A model generated the notes under the pieces. That model worked only from the letters and a program-made list of their open reading frames with translations, did no database searches and was not told where the DNA came from. A stretch of 64,000 nt of DNA, from positions 12,676,245-12,740,244 of the forward strand of contig QCXZ01000086.1 in NCBI GenBank assembly GCA_025024175.1, given 5' to 3'. Below, in pieces: positions 32,860 to 46,337 of this stretch; the stretch's first letter is position 1; each line of letters starts with the position of its first letter. Origin of the DNA: Rhyzopertha dominica. Taxonomy: Eukaryota; Arthropoda; Insecta; Coleoptera; Bostrichidae. The position numbers and the translations under genes are program-made.

Positions 32860-35800
32860 ATGCGTTAACTTGGCCCGGCAGTTTGTCATTTTTCAAAATA
32901 TTTCGGAGCTGTGGTTTGACACTGATCTGCAACCTTTAGTACTATCGCCGTGCATATTGTAGCTTGGCAGCAGTTAAAAAAGGCGGCACAAAGAATTCAG
33001 AAATCAACGCCGCCCACGTTGCATGAATGAATCATTTATAGAAACCCTGTATAACTGGTTAACCGTTGTGATAATACATTAAATTATTAGGAATGTACTA
33101 ATTTTTATTGTGGTTATATATACACGTAAGCAAATTGAAAAACTCAATTAATTGTAGGCAGAAATTTCAAATTCCGCGCGTAAAACCATTTTTGTACCAA
33201 CTTAAATAGTAAACATTACTAGTAACACGGACTAGTAACATATAAAGGGTTGGCGACTCTGCTATACTCTGCTGACCGAAATACCATTTGACCGCCGTAC
33301 CACCTGACCGAAATTTCATGTCACCGCAATACCACATGACCGAAAGCTATCCCCACTCCTTTGAGATACATTATAATATTACCGGTCACGATTCATCCAA
33401 ATACCGCTTGGCCGAATCTAACCCCCACTACTTTTTCTTGCGTAAGCTAATTAGGAAGTCTTTCTTTGGGTAATGTTCGGGTTTTTCTTCTGCCATAGGC
33501 GTAGTTAGTTAGAATGCTATAGATTCTTTCGGATTTATGATTTTGTGTTCCCTAAATTTCAGGGTTTTAGTGAATGTGGAGCACATATTCAGTGCGGGAG
33601 CAATAAATAAATACCTTTTCTGCAAGTGGTACACTTTACCTTTAAAGTTAAATTGTAGAAAAGATTTATGTCAAGTCAAACCTTTTATTTTATTTTCATT
33701 ATAGGTATACCTACTTCGATATTTGAAGTCGTTGTAAGAATCGTGCTTATAGTTATAAGAAATATACGAAAGTAACGCAAGTAGCATATTATTTGAGCGT
33801 GCCGTAATATTGAGTAGCTGTTTTTACAACTTATTGTACTATTTTAGTGGTTTGTACATTGTTGTTCAAATATGTATGAGGACGTTGAACAAATACTGCA
33901 TTTGCCAACAAAGTAGAAAAGTATGTATGTACCTGCTATATACCTACCTTGAATTCTAAACTTTTTTTGAGTTGACAGAAGAAAACGTGTTCTCCTGCTT
34001 AAGTATGTAGCTATTTATCAAATCAGAAGCTGTAAATGAAGAAATTTCTACACTATGGAGTAATGAAAGCAATAATTCACTTACATTTTAAATCATACTT
34101 TTTACTAGTTATATTGTGAATGTGCTATACCTGACAATATCTTTTATATCAAATTTGCATTAACTCGCACTTTCAATATCAACGGTACCAATACTACAAT
34201 ATTATGCGGGTACAATATAGNCTAAACTGCTAGCGCCGTATATATTTATAAAATTAACATATCTACATGCTAAGAAAAGGAACTAATAAGCTACTACCTA
34301 CACCTACAAATGCTTATGAGCAAACGAANNCTTACTATACACTGTTTTGATATTAAGGTGGCCCTTAGAAAGGTGTATTACATCTCTACGTTNTCTGGCG
34401 ANTTCAGTTTTTAATAGGTACCGGTTACGAATATTGAAATGCAACTTTTTTCAAGTAAAAGAAAGAAATTTCTTTTTCTTATGAGAATTACAGGGTGAAC
34501 GAATACATTACCCAATAAAGTTATTTGACGTTAATCAACGTTGATAATTGTGCAATAACATATTTTTTCTGATATTGTCTCAGACAAATTGATAAATTGA
34601 AGATATGGATACCAAATAAATCACGAAAATTATTTCTAATACCAGCAAACGCTTAAAACGCAACTACGATTAATTGTCCCTCTAAATTGTGAAAAGCCTG
34701 TACGTGATTAGTGCCTTTCGAAATGGACATATGGTTTCTCGCATATTTATTGCATTCAAGTCAGTGATTCCGAGAAGGCCCAGCAATAAAACCTTTATTT
34801 GGAGTGCGGTCTTTTTGCAGCAGTTCCGTTCTTAAAAGGGCAGACCATCTGTTAAAACTCGAGTATATCAATAAACAGCTTGCTAGATGGAATCATTTAC
34901 AAAATAATTTTCATGAAACAATTTTTTGAAAGCAATGTGTTAAATTATCAAATTTAATTTTTGTGCGGTGGCAAGGTTATTCAATTTTTGCAAATTTATA
35001 AAGTATAAAAATTGCGTATTGTTTAGTAAAATTTGTAGAGTAAATAAAGTATTTATCGTAATGCAAGCAGAAAAAAGGGTCTCACCACCATAATTAAGAC
35101 TACTGTTTCTGTATATTTAATTTTTTAAAGATTATTATACCGTTTTTATTGATTTCAAAATTGGTAAGTTTCTATTTGCAGAACTAACATGGAAGTCAGT
35201 TCAATGGAAACTAATTTAAAAAACCGTGAAAAGTATTTATTTTTTCTAGTTATAATTAGTTAAATTTGCCTAAAGTATGTAACTATTTGATTTTAATATT
35301 TTTCAAATATTTCCGACGAAAACGCGTTTAGAAAATTTGCACTTTTTACTCAATATAGAAAATAAAAATTGTACATGTTAAAAGCAAAATTAAAAAAGCA
35401 CTTTAAATGGTGCGTCAATGTGAAATATGCTTAAAAATTACTTACTAGATGACTTGAAAGCATATTAATTTTATTTGTGCATAAGGCCATTTGAAACAGT
35501 AAAAAACCTGTACTAAAGCCATCAGTCTAATGCGCGATTTGCTTCTTTTCTAAATGCGGAGTTCCAGTGCTATAGTTAAACAAATATTATTGTAGTATAT
35601 TTTGCGTGTTTGTCAAATGTTCACACTACTGACTTTACCCATGATTTGTGCAAGTCATTTGTAACATATTCTCCATTTTTTTATATACGATTACTGAATT
35701 CAGAATATTCCTTTGTTAATCGCGGTGTGATTTATAATTCCTAATTCGTTATCGAGCCTTTCTTGCTTAAGGAGTACACTTCCCATTAAGCTTTCTTTCA

Positions 35801-36410
35801 ATTCAAGTATGTATCCAACTTTCGACGATTGGTTTGAACACGCTGAAATTATTACGCCTTAATGGGCAGGTCTCTTGTAAATAATAAAATAATAAGACAT
35901 AAGTAATTTAGCAATATATCGAAGTGACAGCAGTGTATGTCCAAAGAGCAAAAATTGTCTACATACCTTACCCAAATAATGCGTCAGTGTAATTCGATTT
36001 TTTATATATTTTATATTTAACAATTTGTTTCACAAGCAAAATGGAGGATTGAAAGTCAATCATGAAATTAGAAATACGGCATCAAACTGTTATTAATATT
36101 TACTAGATTATAAAACTCCAGTTTTAGGCAAAAAAATTACAACTAGGTTTTACAAGTATATTAAAAGAAGATAGGGAAGCATCTCGCAGATCTGGGGGCT
36201 ACACGGTGCCGCTGTGCGTCTACCCCTGGAAACGACCGAAAAACGAAGTACACTAAAATGAATTTGTTTGCAGTCTATATAATTAAGTAAAAAGAAAAGA
36301 AACTGTTATTACAAATATTAACAAGTTACAATTATAACCAAACATTAGATGATTCCCGAAAATACAACAATTGTATAATATTGGGAATTAAAACGTCCCG
36401 CTACTTACTT
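32860..36410. other. Interior of element Z, part 1
   Basis: AT-rich, no supported gene. The stretch at 33255-33437 (GACCGAAAT repeats, TATCCCCACTCC, AACCCCCACTA) is inverted at 41042-41215 and forms the inner layer of Z's arms. Confidence 0.5.
33255..33437 (+). repeat. Inner inverted repeat of Z, left copy
   Basis: Contains several copies of a roughly 20-base motif TGACCGaaATxCCA; its reverse complement appears at 41042-41215 in matching order (GACCGAAAGTTATCCCCACTC, then AACCCCCACTA). Confidence 0.7.
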
Positions 36411-39020
36411 ACATTCACGATATTGGTTTGCGATTATTTTGCATTTTATTTCCAATTGTCAAAATGACATTTACTTTTTAGTGTTTCTAATACTATACGA
36501 TTAGTAATCAAATTTTGTCTCCCTACACATTTTTCTAAGACAAAGTCCTTGTGATATTAGCAAAAAAATATAAATTTCAAAATCGATTTTTTCCAAATAA
36601 CTCGAAAATTATTAACTTAACAATATAATAATACAAAAATTTAAAAAAATCGTACGAGCAGGGTCCAAAATAGGTTTTTTGGAAATATTTCGAAAATGTC
36701 AATATTTTTAATAAATTTTCTAAGACACTTTTTGTGAGAAATTTCGAAAGTTATCGTGTCCACAAACAAAACCACAGATACACAGACAAGAAATTTGTTT
36801 TTGCTCAAATTTTGTTTTTTTTGCGTTTTCGACCGTTTTAAAGCGAAAGAGGAAATGCAATTTTTTTAATTTTTTTTTCGCGATACAATGCTTCACATCC
36901 GTTGGATGTGGAGGTATTTAATTACTTTGTGTAATATGTATAGGTAAAGTGAAAATTATAATACTGCACACATTCCGTAAAACATGGTAGAAATGGAGTG
37001 AACTATAATAAAATGTAATACTACCTATTGAACCAATCGGGATGTATCTCAGATTGTGTTTACAGATTTTACCTTTGGATAGGGCGAAAGTGCAGGAAGG
37101 TAACGTGGTTCAATTGGACCTACATACCTATGTACTTTTTAAAGAATTTTAAAGAATCATGCTCCTGCTGCGGTCTTTTAGACACGGTATATTGCGCATT
37201 AAACCTCATTTGACATAAATATTTATTAACATGACTCTGCAAAAGTGCAAAATTTTATGTAAGTACAACACATAATTAGCGCACAAGTATGTAATATCCC
37301 AAATAAAAGCGTTTGCCGATTACATAAAGGAAAGTGAAAACTGCGTTTGGCAGTGCACTTGAAGTTTGTACATACAAAAATTTAAGGAGGCCTTTTACAT
37401 CTACAGACAGCAAATGCATTTAATACAATGCACATCTTTTATTAACTTTATAGTAATATCCTATAATATTCAGCCGTGATAGTGTGTCCCATAAAAACTG
37501 TGACGGCCTGACGGCTGGGTAACAAATAAATCAACTTGAATAAAGCCGTCCGTAAACAGTTCTTAAAAAAGGCGAGAGCATCATAAGTTTTAACAGACCA
37601 TGCAGTTTGAGTAGCGTACCTAAATTCTCTGTGGAGGTCGTAAAATTCATTGTTCCTATTTGTAAAATCTATGTGCTTTTTCTCTGTATTCATCAGCCTA
37701 CATATTTCCAAGCTTAACACATCATTCGTCATTTTAATCTTATCTGAATGTAGCTAACAAATATAGCCATAAGTGATTTTATTGTTTATCCATATTGGTT
37801 AATTACTTGATATGCGGATTTACTGTATTATGTATTTTGTTGCTGCTAGGCTTGTCATGTTGGCAAATTAAGAGAAAAAAACGCCGCAATGGATATTATA
37901 TGCAAAATTTCTCACTATAAAAACGATGGAAAACCAAAGCAGGTTTAATAAAATGAACTTGTTCGCCAGTACATATTATAATTAAGTAAACAAGACAAGC
38001 CACTGTTGTCACGAATATTTAACACGTTACAATTTACCAAACATTTTATGATTATGAAAATTATGAACAAATGAAATTATTCTAAACAAAAAATTGAAAA
38101 TTGCCTAAAATGTGTATTACTTACTTCAATAAGATAAAATATACAACACTATAATTGTATAAATGTTATTTCACAAACGTCCAAACAATTAAGGAAGAAA
38201 CTATCCAAAACGGTAGCTTGTGCTATATATCAGCAATATTTTGGTATTTTTCTTAGTACAAGACTTTCCTTAGCTCTAACCATAAATAATGTAATTATTA
38301 TGTGTTTTTAAAATTTTCATTTATACACATATAATACATTCTATGGTCCGAATATGTTAGTACCTACCTCTTTGATACAGAGCTGAACCGTCAGGTCAGA
38401 TGGCAATAATGTAGGCAGCTCCGGTTAGCGCCTGTAAATTTAATTAAGCACAAAAATGCGCTCTTTACAAAATCTGTTTTTTGTTTTAATTTTCGAGTAC
38501 TTCATAGGAGGTACATTTGCCAATGCACTTGAAATTTACACATGCAGAAATTTGAAGAGGCCTTTTACATGTACCAACAGCAAATGCATTTAATACATGC
38601 ACACCTTTTATTAATTTTAGAGTGACATCTTATAATATCCAACCGTTATATAATGTCCCAGATAAATAAATCAACGTGAATGAACCCGTCAGTAGAGAAT
38701 ATATAGGCGAAAGCATCATAAATTTTAGCAAGTTTTGTAGTTTGAGTAGCGGTTACCTAAATAGTACATTGTGCAAGTCGTGAAATTGGTTGTATTTTTA
38801 AAAACTATGTCCCTTTTTTCAATATTCATCGACTTACATATTCGTATTTCCACACAGTTAACACAACATTTGTCATTTTAATCTTATCTGAATGTAGGTA
38901 ACAAATGCCAGTCACAAATGATTTTATTGTTTATCCATATTGGACAATCATTGCATATGCGGATTTACTTTTTTGTGTGTTTTATTGTTGCTGCTACACG
39001 TAACATGTTGGTAAATAAGG
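36250..39020. repeat. Diverged tandem duplication inside Z
   Basis: Two parts match: 36250-36350 with 37945-38040 (AAAATGAAyTTGTTyGC, ATATAATTAAGTAAA, CAAGTTACAATT-like), and 37310-37880 with 38510-39020 (GAGGCCTTTTACATCTACAG, AGCAAATGCATTTAATAC, TCATTTTAATCTTATCTGAATGTAG, TTTTATTGTTTATCCATATTGG). The first unit was lengthened by insertion of element M copy C. Confidence 0.6.
36411..36915 (-). mobile_element. Non-autonomous DNA element family M, copy C (partial, inverted)
   Basis: Reverse complement of parts of 8513-9290 and 57321-58138: CCAATTGTCAAAATGACATTTAC, CTACACATTTTTCTAAGACAAA, AAATCGATTTTTTCCAAATAACTCG and CATCCGTTGGATGTGGAGGTA. The middle (the CTACCCAAAGCGACC part) is deleted. Confidence 0.6.
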
Positions 39021-41041
39021 TTCTTGAAAGTTTGCTACGCAAAGGGTACTACTATACCTAGTACAAAATTATTTGAACTCATATTTCCAATGTGATAAAT
39101 AGGTCATATGCAGTATCAAAAATTCGGATATTTAACGAAGACCTCGTGACACATCTTAGAAAATGATCATTATACATACCTTTAAATTATACAACCATTA
39201 TCGCCATATTAATTACTATGCTAGTTTTACTTAGTCTCGAGTCTGGTCTTAATGTTTGAAACAGCAGGTGATTTCGCATCTACAAATAAAACGTTTACGA
39301 CTGACCTATCCATTCCGAAAGCTGACTGGAAGATGAATAATGGCGCTGATTGGTGGACGGATACAATTTAATATTGACATATTTTCTGACTTTAATAAAA
39401 CATCCAGCAAAACGTGAACTTTGACATATTCCACTGCTTAGGGGAAATGATAAACACAAACTCATGTCAATATATAGGTATACATGCATATTACAAACTG
39501 CATTTTTAATACAAGTTCATGATTCAACACTTTTTACTTTACCAAAGATTATGGGCATATTTTCACATGTCACCAAAAATCTTACATTAATTATAGTAAG
39601 AAGTTATATTAAATTTGATATTTTTACTTGTTCAGAACACACTGATGAGGGTACAAGTAATTAGCTTCATTTTAGTCTTACCTTACTCGTGGAAAAATAT
39701 GACATGTAAAGAAAACAGGTTTCTGAGTAACAACACACAATTGTATAGGTATATACAGAGAGAGATTTGTTTTACAAATTATTCCTAACAATAGGTCGTC
39801 GAAAAAAGTCGTTACGATGAATAGTATATTCAAATTTCTCACTATAAAAGTAGCTATCTGTAAATATAATTGAATTGACTGTAGTTTAGAACACGTACGG
39901 TGCGTAATAAAACGGTCACCAACTTAAATCGTCCTCAGTAAGCTAATTACAGCGTTATTTTTTTTAAATGTACAGTAATGATCATGTGGATCGGTATACC
40001 GTCCGGTATGCAAAAACTGAACAATATTTGTTGAGTTCACAGTAATGTTTTAGGCCGCTGTTTATATGCAGACATTGAATTAATTTTGAAACCGTGTGTA
40101 CATTCTCCAGACCAGTCCTATATGGGGATTCAAATAGGTCTATTTAAACATAAGTTTGGTAGCCTTCTTTATAGACTGCATCAAACTGGGAATCTGTATC
40201 TATTACCTATAGGTATAACACCACTGCTGTTCATATTAAAATATGCTGTTAATTCGCCAGTATTTACGATTCCTATTTTGTTTATTTCTCTATTTAATTA
40301 CATAATGCGACAGGTTGATATAAAATGTGTATCTATATACCTATTACCTACTGACTATTCAAATCAGGAATGAACCAACTTTCGTCATCAGTTTATTGTC
40401 GAGATGTCTAGTATGTCGCAATACTGGACATCTATGCTACAGCTACACCGTCGCGATTAGAACCAACTAGACGTATAGCGTAACTCGACAATAAATTGGT
40501 GACGAAAGTTGGTCCTTTCCTAATTTGAACAAACAAAAGTTAACGTAATTGTTAAAAAGTGTCGCCATCATGAGTTTTCGAAATGACACCCCGAGCAACC
40601 ACCACGTTCCCCAGTAGTGTAAATAATCCTATTTTTAGAAACAACTATCAAGTACAGTACCTATAATTTTTTATACCCACAGTAAAAAAATGAGGTTGTC
40701 ATTAAAAACAAAACTCATGATGACGTCACCATTCAACCAGTTGAAAAACTTAATAATTTCGTTCATGCCATTTAATAAATGGTAGTTATTGTTATATTCT
40801 GTCCTGATTTGGAAGTAGCACAGATCAAATATAATTCACAATAATAGGCTTTAATTACCCATCTAACATTTAAATTACTGTAACGACAGCACCAAGATAT
40901 TAAAACTCTTAGTAGTTGTAATTGTGAAAATACGAAAGCTGGGTATGAAATAAATTGTAACGCCACTGGTACTACTGGCATATTATTATTCAATCCTGCC
41001 CTGCATACCCGAGCATAACCGATACTAATTAGTTCTGCGTA
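39021..41041. other. Interior of element Z, part 2
   Basis: AT-rich, no supported gene; contains the hairpin at 40360-40527. Confidence 0.45.
40360..40527. repeat. 168-bp hairpin element
   Basis: CAAATCAGGAATGAACCAACTTTCGTCAyCAGTTTATTGTCGAG-type left arm is inverted at 40484-40527 (CTCGACAATAAATTGGTGACGAAAGTTGGT and on). Loop of about 80 bases. A small MITE or replication-derived palindrome. Confidence 0.6.
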
Positions 41042-41215
41042 CAAGAAATAGTGGGGGTTATATTCGGAAGAGCGGTTTTTCGTTGAACTGGTACCCGTGA
41101 TCTGAGGTCCTTGCTCTCAGGAGTGGGGATAACTTTCGGTCAACTGAGATTGTGGTAAAATGAAATTTCGGTCCGGCGGTACAGCGGTCAGTTGGAATTT
41201 CGGTCAAATGACACT
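41042..41215 (-). repeat. Inner inverted repeat of Z, right copy
   Basis: Reverse complement counterpart of 33255-33437; includes AGGAGTGGGGATAACTTTCGGTC and two further CGGTCA-type motifs. Confidence 0.7.
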
Positions 41216-41314
41216 CTCCCCTTAAACGGGATTTGAAAAGTTATAATGAGCCCCGTAATATTAACACTGTCAAATTTAATAAAAATTGGATAAAGTATAT
41301 ATACGATATAAATA

Positions 41315-42425
41315 TTGGGGGGCTGACCGTCAACCTGGCCCCCCGCAGTTGTTTAAAAAAAATAAATATAAGGGTNGCGGCACAAAACTTCTTGACACCG
41401 GCACAATTCAGCACAAAACGAGTACTATTCATTGCCGCAATAAAATTTTGCATATTCCAAAATATTGGGGCGCTGACCGTCAACCTGGCCCCCGCCGTTG
41501 TTTTAAAAAAATTAAATATAAGGGTTGCGGCACAAAACTGCCTGACACCGGCACAATTCAGCACAAAAAGAATACTTTTCATTGCCGCAATAAAATTTTG
41601 AATATTCCAAAATATTGGGGGGCTGACCGTCAACCTGGCCTCCGCCGTTGTTTTAAAAAAAATAAATATAAGGGTTGCGGCACAAAACTTCCTGACACCG
41701 GCACAATTCAGCACAAAACGAGTACTATTCATTGCCGCAATAAAATTTTGAATATTCCAAAATATTGGGGGGCTGACCGTCAATCTAGCCCCCCGCAGTT
41801 GTTTAAAAAAAATTAAATATAAGGGTTGCGACACAAAACTTCCTGACACCGGCACAATTCAGCACAAAACGAGTACTATTCATTGCCGCAATAAAATTTT
41901 GAATATTCCAAAATATTGGGGGGCTGACCGTCAACCTGGCCCCCCGCCGTTGTTTTAAAAAAAATTAAATATAAGGGTTGCGACACAAAACTTCCTGACA
42001 CCGGCACAATTCAGCACAAAACGAGTACTATTCATTGCCGCAATAAAATTTGGAATATTCCAAAATATTGGGGGGCTGACTGTCAACCTAGCCCCCCGCA
42101 GTTGTTTTAAAAAAATTAAATATAAGGGTTGCGACACAAAACTTCCTGACACCGGCACAATTCAGCACAAAACGAGTACTATTCATTGCCGCAATAAAAT
42201 TTGGAATATTCCAAAATATTGGGGGGCTGACCGTCAACCTGGCCCCCCGCCGTTGTTTTAAAAAAATTAAATATAAGGGTTGCGGCACAAAACTTCCTGA
42301 CACCGGCACAATTCAGCACAAAACGAGTACTATTCATTGCCGCAATAAAATTTTGAATATTCCAAAATATTGGGGGGCTGACCGTCAACCTGGCCCCCGG
42401 ATTTGAATCAATTTTTGTGCTTATT
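41315..42425 (-). repeat. Right-arm units of element Z: 150-151-bp tandem array, 8 copies
   Basis: GGCTGACCGTCAACCTGGCC recurs at 41321, 41471, 41621, 41771, 41922, 42074, 42225 and 42376. Because the period is often a multiple of three, long open frames run through the array on both strands; these are not genes. Confidence 0.95.
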
Positions 42426-42540
42426 TGGAAAATAGCACACTTGATAAAATCATTAGCACAATTTAGCACAAAACAAGCACAATTCATTAACATAAAAAAA
42501 TAGTTCAAAAATTAAAGTGGGGGGCCAACTTGACTGACCT

Positions 42541-43896
42541 GCGCGTTGTGCTGCAGCAAGCCAAGAGTGCTCTTCATCATGAACAAGAGCGATTCTAAGG
42601 ATATTCCTGCTAAAATTGTTATAATCTAACAATTGTCAGGATGATTCCGATAATCAAACACACGGGCGTAACTAGTAATTGTATATACAAATGTTTAAAT
42701 TATTTGTTTTAAACAGCGTTTTTTACGACTATTGTATGTAATTCATTAATTATTACTATTAGGCTCGTTTACCCTCCACATAGTACACAGTAATTACATA
42801 TCTACCTAATGGCACCGTACATTTGCATAAAAATGAATTGAAATCAAAACCAGGACCAGTTTTTTATCGATACAACAGTTATAGAAATTAATAATAAACT
42901 TCTGTAGCTATAAATTACAAACATTTTAAAATAACAAATAAAATCTTNACCTTATCATAACATAAAAATTTATATTTCTGGTCCAATACAACAAAACAAT
43001 AAATAAGACGTTCATTCAACACTTACTAGATAATTATATCTTTAGCATAATAGAACAAATAGTTATCAGAACTTGGGAATATAAAAAACAATAAACAAGA
43101 AATAAAATATTTTTACTAGTGCAAGGATATCTTTTTTGCACCTCTCGCATCGAGCTTGCATTGTACTATTTTGCACCTTAATTTTGTCGAAGTAATTCCA
43201 CACTGCAGTATTCCTCCTACTGGTCATTGTAATTGTTGAACTTTAAACATACAAGGTCGGNTTCAATTCTCTTTGTTAAAGTTGATATTAGCTAAAATCA
43301 ACCCAGTAACCTGTATGTGATTGGTCTGGATTTTAAGAACAGGGTTGATTTTCGCTTAAAATAGAAAAGAAAAACCGCCTCATAATAACTAAAATTGTCG
43401 CGTAAACGCCGTACACATCGAATACAAATGACAAATGACAACAGGCAATCGTAGTCACCTAGGGATTTTTAGACAACTGCTACAATTTGCGTTATCTACT
43501 CGTATTTATTTGTTTAAAACAGTGTTTAAAACGTTTTAAACATGTTTTCAACTAAGTAAGAAAAAACATGTTTAAAACAATTTAACTGTTTGTTTTGTTT
43601 AATTTAAAAAAAAAACATGTTTTTTGCCAACCCTGCTCCCTCCAATAGCATTCAAGCTTACAAAATCATGCCATAAACATAAATTTTAATTCCGCTGTCA
43701 TTCCTTCAACTTTCGTAACGCACTTGAACAATTATAAGTGTCCCTTCACAGCAGGGCATGTCCGCTTGGATACACTTTACTTCTTTAACGGAAAAACATT
43801 TGGTCAACAACTGTAACTAACCCAGCCACCCTTGCTTACCTACCGCACGCATACTTTCTAAATACAAAAATATATATAATTAATATAATATGATAA
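42541..43896. other. Sequence right of Z; no gene
   Basis: Begins with the second copy of the Z target duplication. AT-rich. Around 43510-43640 there are several TTTAAAACATGTTT palindromic words and GCCAACCCTGCTCCC, which read in reverse (CAGGGTTGGC) resembles a hAT terminus of unknown partner. Confidence 0.4.
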
Positions 43897-45840
43897 TTAA
43901 TCGTGTAAAAGACAAGAGTTCAGAAAAATAATAGCATCTAAATTTTTAGGTGACAACCGATTACGCCTAGAATTCGCGATTTGCCCCGCCTTTGAGAAAA
44001 CCCTTTCGGACAGCACAGATGTTCCTGGAATACATAGATATTTGACGGCAAGCTCATATAATTCTGGAAACATTATTTTATGCTTTTCCCAAAATTCCAA
44101 GGGGTTTTTGATCGTTATTCATAGGGAAGCTCTAAGTATTGTCTCAAACAAACCAGTGCAGATGCCTTTGGATTAGCTTGAGTTTCTATATTGGCTATTT
44201 TTTTTATCAAAGAAAGTCCATATTGTTTCTTCATGTTCAGACGTTGATGAAATTGGAGTAGTCATAGACGGTGTGGAAGCTTCAGTTTGTGAGATAGTGG
44301 TCCTATTATCAATAAGCGATGTCAACTCTTCACATACCAGTTGTTCTGCATACTTCGCGTTTTCTTCAAGTCCAAATCCTGCTTTCTTGAATCTTGGATC
44401 AAGAATCGTAGCTTTTCCAATAATTTTATCTTGTTCCAGGTGTCCTAATCGGTGGTTTATAAAATCTATTAGAGTTCCTTTCAATAGTATGCCACACTCT
44501 GTTTGTGCTTCTACGTTTCGTAGTGAATGTTGAAGCCCTCGTATTAGGGGCACAACCAAAGATATGGTAGGGTAACGTTCGCCTGACAAAATAGTTGTTA
44601 AACTCTCAAATGGTTTAAGCAGACACACACTCCTTTAAGACATTCCACTCGTGTGCATTTAGCATTTCTGGAGGCTTGGAAATGTCTGTTACTGTTACTG
44701 TTAACGGATCTTTAAGGGCAATCAACCTTTCAAACATTAATAAGCAAGAATTCCACCTTGTAGGCACGTCTTGTATTATTTTCAATACTGAATGACCCAT
44801 TTGTATCTGCCTGTTCCTCAATTTTTCGGTCGACTGTACACTATGTTTGAAGTGACTAGCAATATCTCTACACTTTTTTATTATATTTAATAAGTCGTCA
44901 TTCTTGGTTTTAGTAGATTCGCCCTTTGTTTGTTTTGCATAACCCGATATTTTTTCCCGCTAGCGCATCAGAAACTACTAAAATTCAGCGTATGCGCTAT
45001 ATATGGATGGTGGTGCTTCTTTAGGTGTTCATTAATGGCATTCTTTATGTTAACCGCATTGTCAGAAACAACGGTAACGACTTTATCAAACAGCTGCCAT
45101 TTATTTAAAATATTGCTCAACATGATTCCTATATTTACTCCGGTATGAGGAGTGATTTCACTGGTGCTTAGTACATGTGATAATAATTGTTTTTCAAAAG
45201 CAAAATGGCTTGTGATAATTAAATACGCCCTGTTACTATCAGATGACCATATATCTGATGTAACAGCTACATTTTTTACTTCATTAAATATTTTCTGCAG
45301 TTGTATGCAGTATTTTGATATGCACTAGGCAATAATCTTTCAGTCAAATGTTTTCTACTTGGCAACGCATAATGACAGTTTAACTTTCTGACAAACAACT
45401 GAAAACCCGTATCTTCGACAATGGATAAAGGTTGATAGTCCACTGTTCATTTTCACTATGGCATTATCGATTTCTCTTTTTGCGGTATCTGATAATTCAC
45501 TGCCCCAAATAATTTCAGTTGACGTGGGTTTTTTTGGTGGAGACGGTAAAATTGATGAAACAGAAGTACTGGGACCGGCTGCTTCATCAGCACTACTAGT
45601 TTTATTTGTTCCAACACTCTCACTTTTCGCTGGAAAATCACCGATGTCGCAATGGATATCATCAATCGCACTAGCAGGTGAATCAGGTGGATTGCTCCTT
45701 TGTTGAAGCACTAAGGGATGTACGCATTCCAAATGTTTCTTTAAATTCGTCGTGTTTCCATGAAATGCAAATCTTTTTTGCATATATTGCAACAAATCTC
45801 TTTCACACTAAGCTTATCGAAAAAGTCCCACACAAACAAT
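43897..45840 (-). pseudogene. BED zinc-finger hAT transposase (ZBED-like)
   Basis: Minus strand, nearly full domain order. The BED finger has WDFFDKLSVKEICCNICKK, then after a one-base slip at an A-run NTTNLKKHLECVH. The DDE core has VKNVAVTSDIWSSDSNRAYL (first Asp), HFAFEKQLLSHVLSTSEITP and KVVTVVSDNAVNIKNAINEH (second Asp). The insertion domain and after: DVPTRWNSCLLMFERL; LGHLEQDKIIGKATILDPRF. The dimerisation tail is FPELYELAVKYLCIPGTSVL, SERVFSKAGQIANSRRNRLS, ending at 43897. Frame breaks occur near 45780, 44930 and 44620. It sits inside X. The terminal repeats are not certain; AGTGTTGTTCAGAATCGAGT (reverse, 46310-46330) is a candidate right end. Confidence 0.85.
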
Positions 45841-46337
45841 TTTTTTGAGAAAGGTTTCATGTCGGTGTTCTTTCTCAGGTGCAGCGGTCACTATTTACAC
45901 AACACGACTGAATCAGTAAAGTGAAACATTTTGCAACTGGCAACTCAATAGAAGTGTAAAAAGACAGGCTCTAAATTATAAACATAGGAAATGATGTCAA
46001 ATAGGATTTTTNTGCGGCGTGTGATTTATTGCATTAGCAGCTGCACCTACCGTACTACTCTCACTCTCCTCTTTTACTTAACCTTTGATAAGAAAACATA
46101 CACACATAATAGTAATAAAAGTTGTCCATTTCGAAACAAATGAATGAATCTAAATAAATATCTTTTTTTATATACTTGGCTGAAATCGGGAACTGCCGTT
46201 TACGGTATATATCGTGTCACGTGATCGCATCGGCCGTAACAAGTGCCCCTGCAACTCTAATACCTAGTACTCGGATAAGTATTCGATTCTGAAAAGTATT
46301 CGAGAACAACGTACTCGATTCTGAACAACACTAATAC
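45841..46337. other. Upstream flank of the hAT transposase
   Basis: No frame. 46270-46335 has a direct TATTCGATTCTGA / TACTCGATTCTGAACAACACT repeat that may be the hAT subterminal and terminal sequence. Confidence 0.4.

Larger units (their letters stand above)
29347..42540. mobile_element. Foldback/MULE-like element Z, 13.2 kb, non-autonomous
   Basis: Termini AGGTCAGTCAAGTTAGCCCCC and, reversed, AGGTCAGTCAAGTTGGCCCCC are inverted and nearly identical, with an exact 9-bp duplication outside. Arms hold tandem 150-bp units (about 2.5 left, 8 right), then a second layer of inverted sequence (33255-33437 and 41042-41215). The 7.6-kb interior has no frame above about 95 codons. A Penelope-like element sits in the left arm. 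Nothing resembling a transposase is present, so it would depend on another element. Confidence 0.82.

Noticed and set aside
41241..42508. Long open frames on both strands (up to 204 codons) with repeated protein motifs
   Set aside because: They arise from the 150-bp tandem unit of Z, whose period is a multiple of three. No domain, and both strands are open alike.
43510..43640. hAT left terminus (CAGTGTTTAAAACG or reversed CAGGGTTGGC) for the BED-type hAT
   Set aside because: Neither candidate has a convincing inverted partner at 46.3 kb or an 8-bp duplication.
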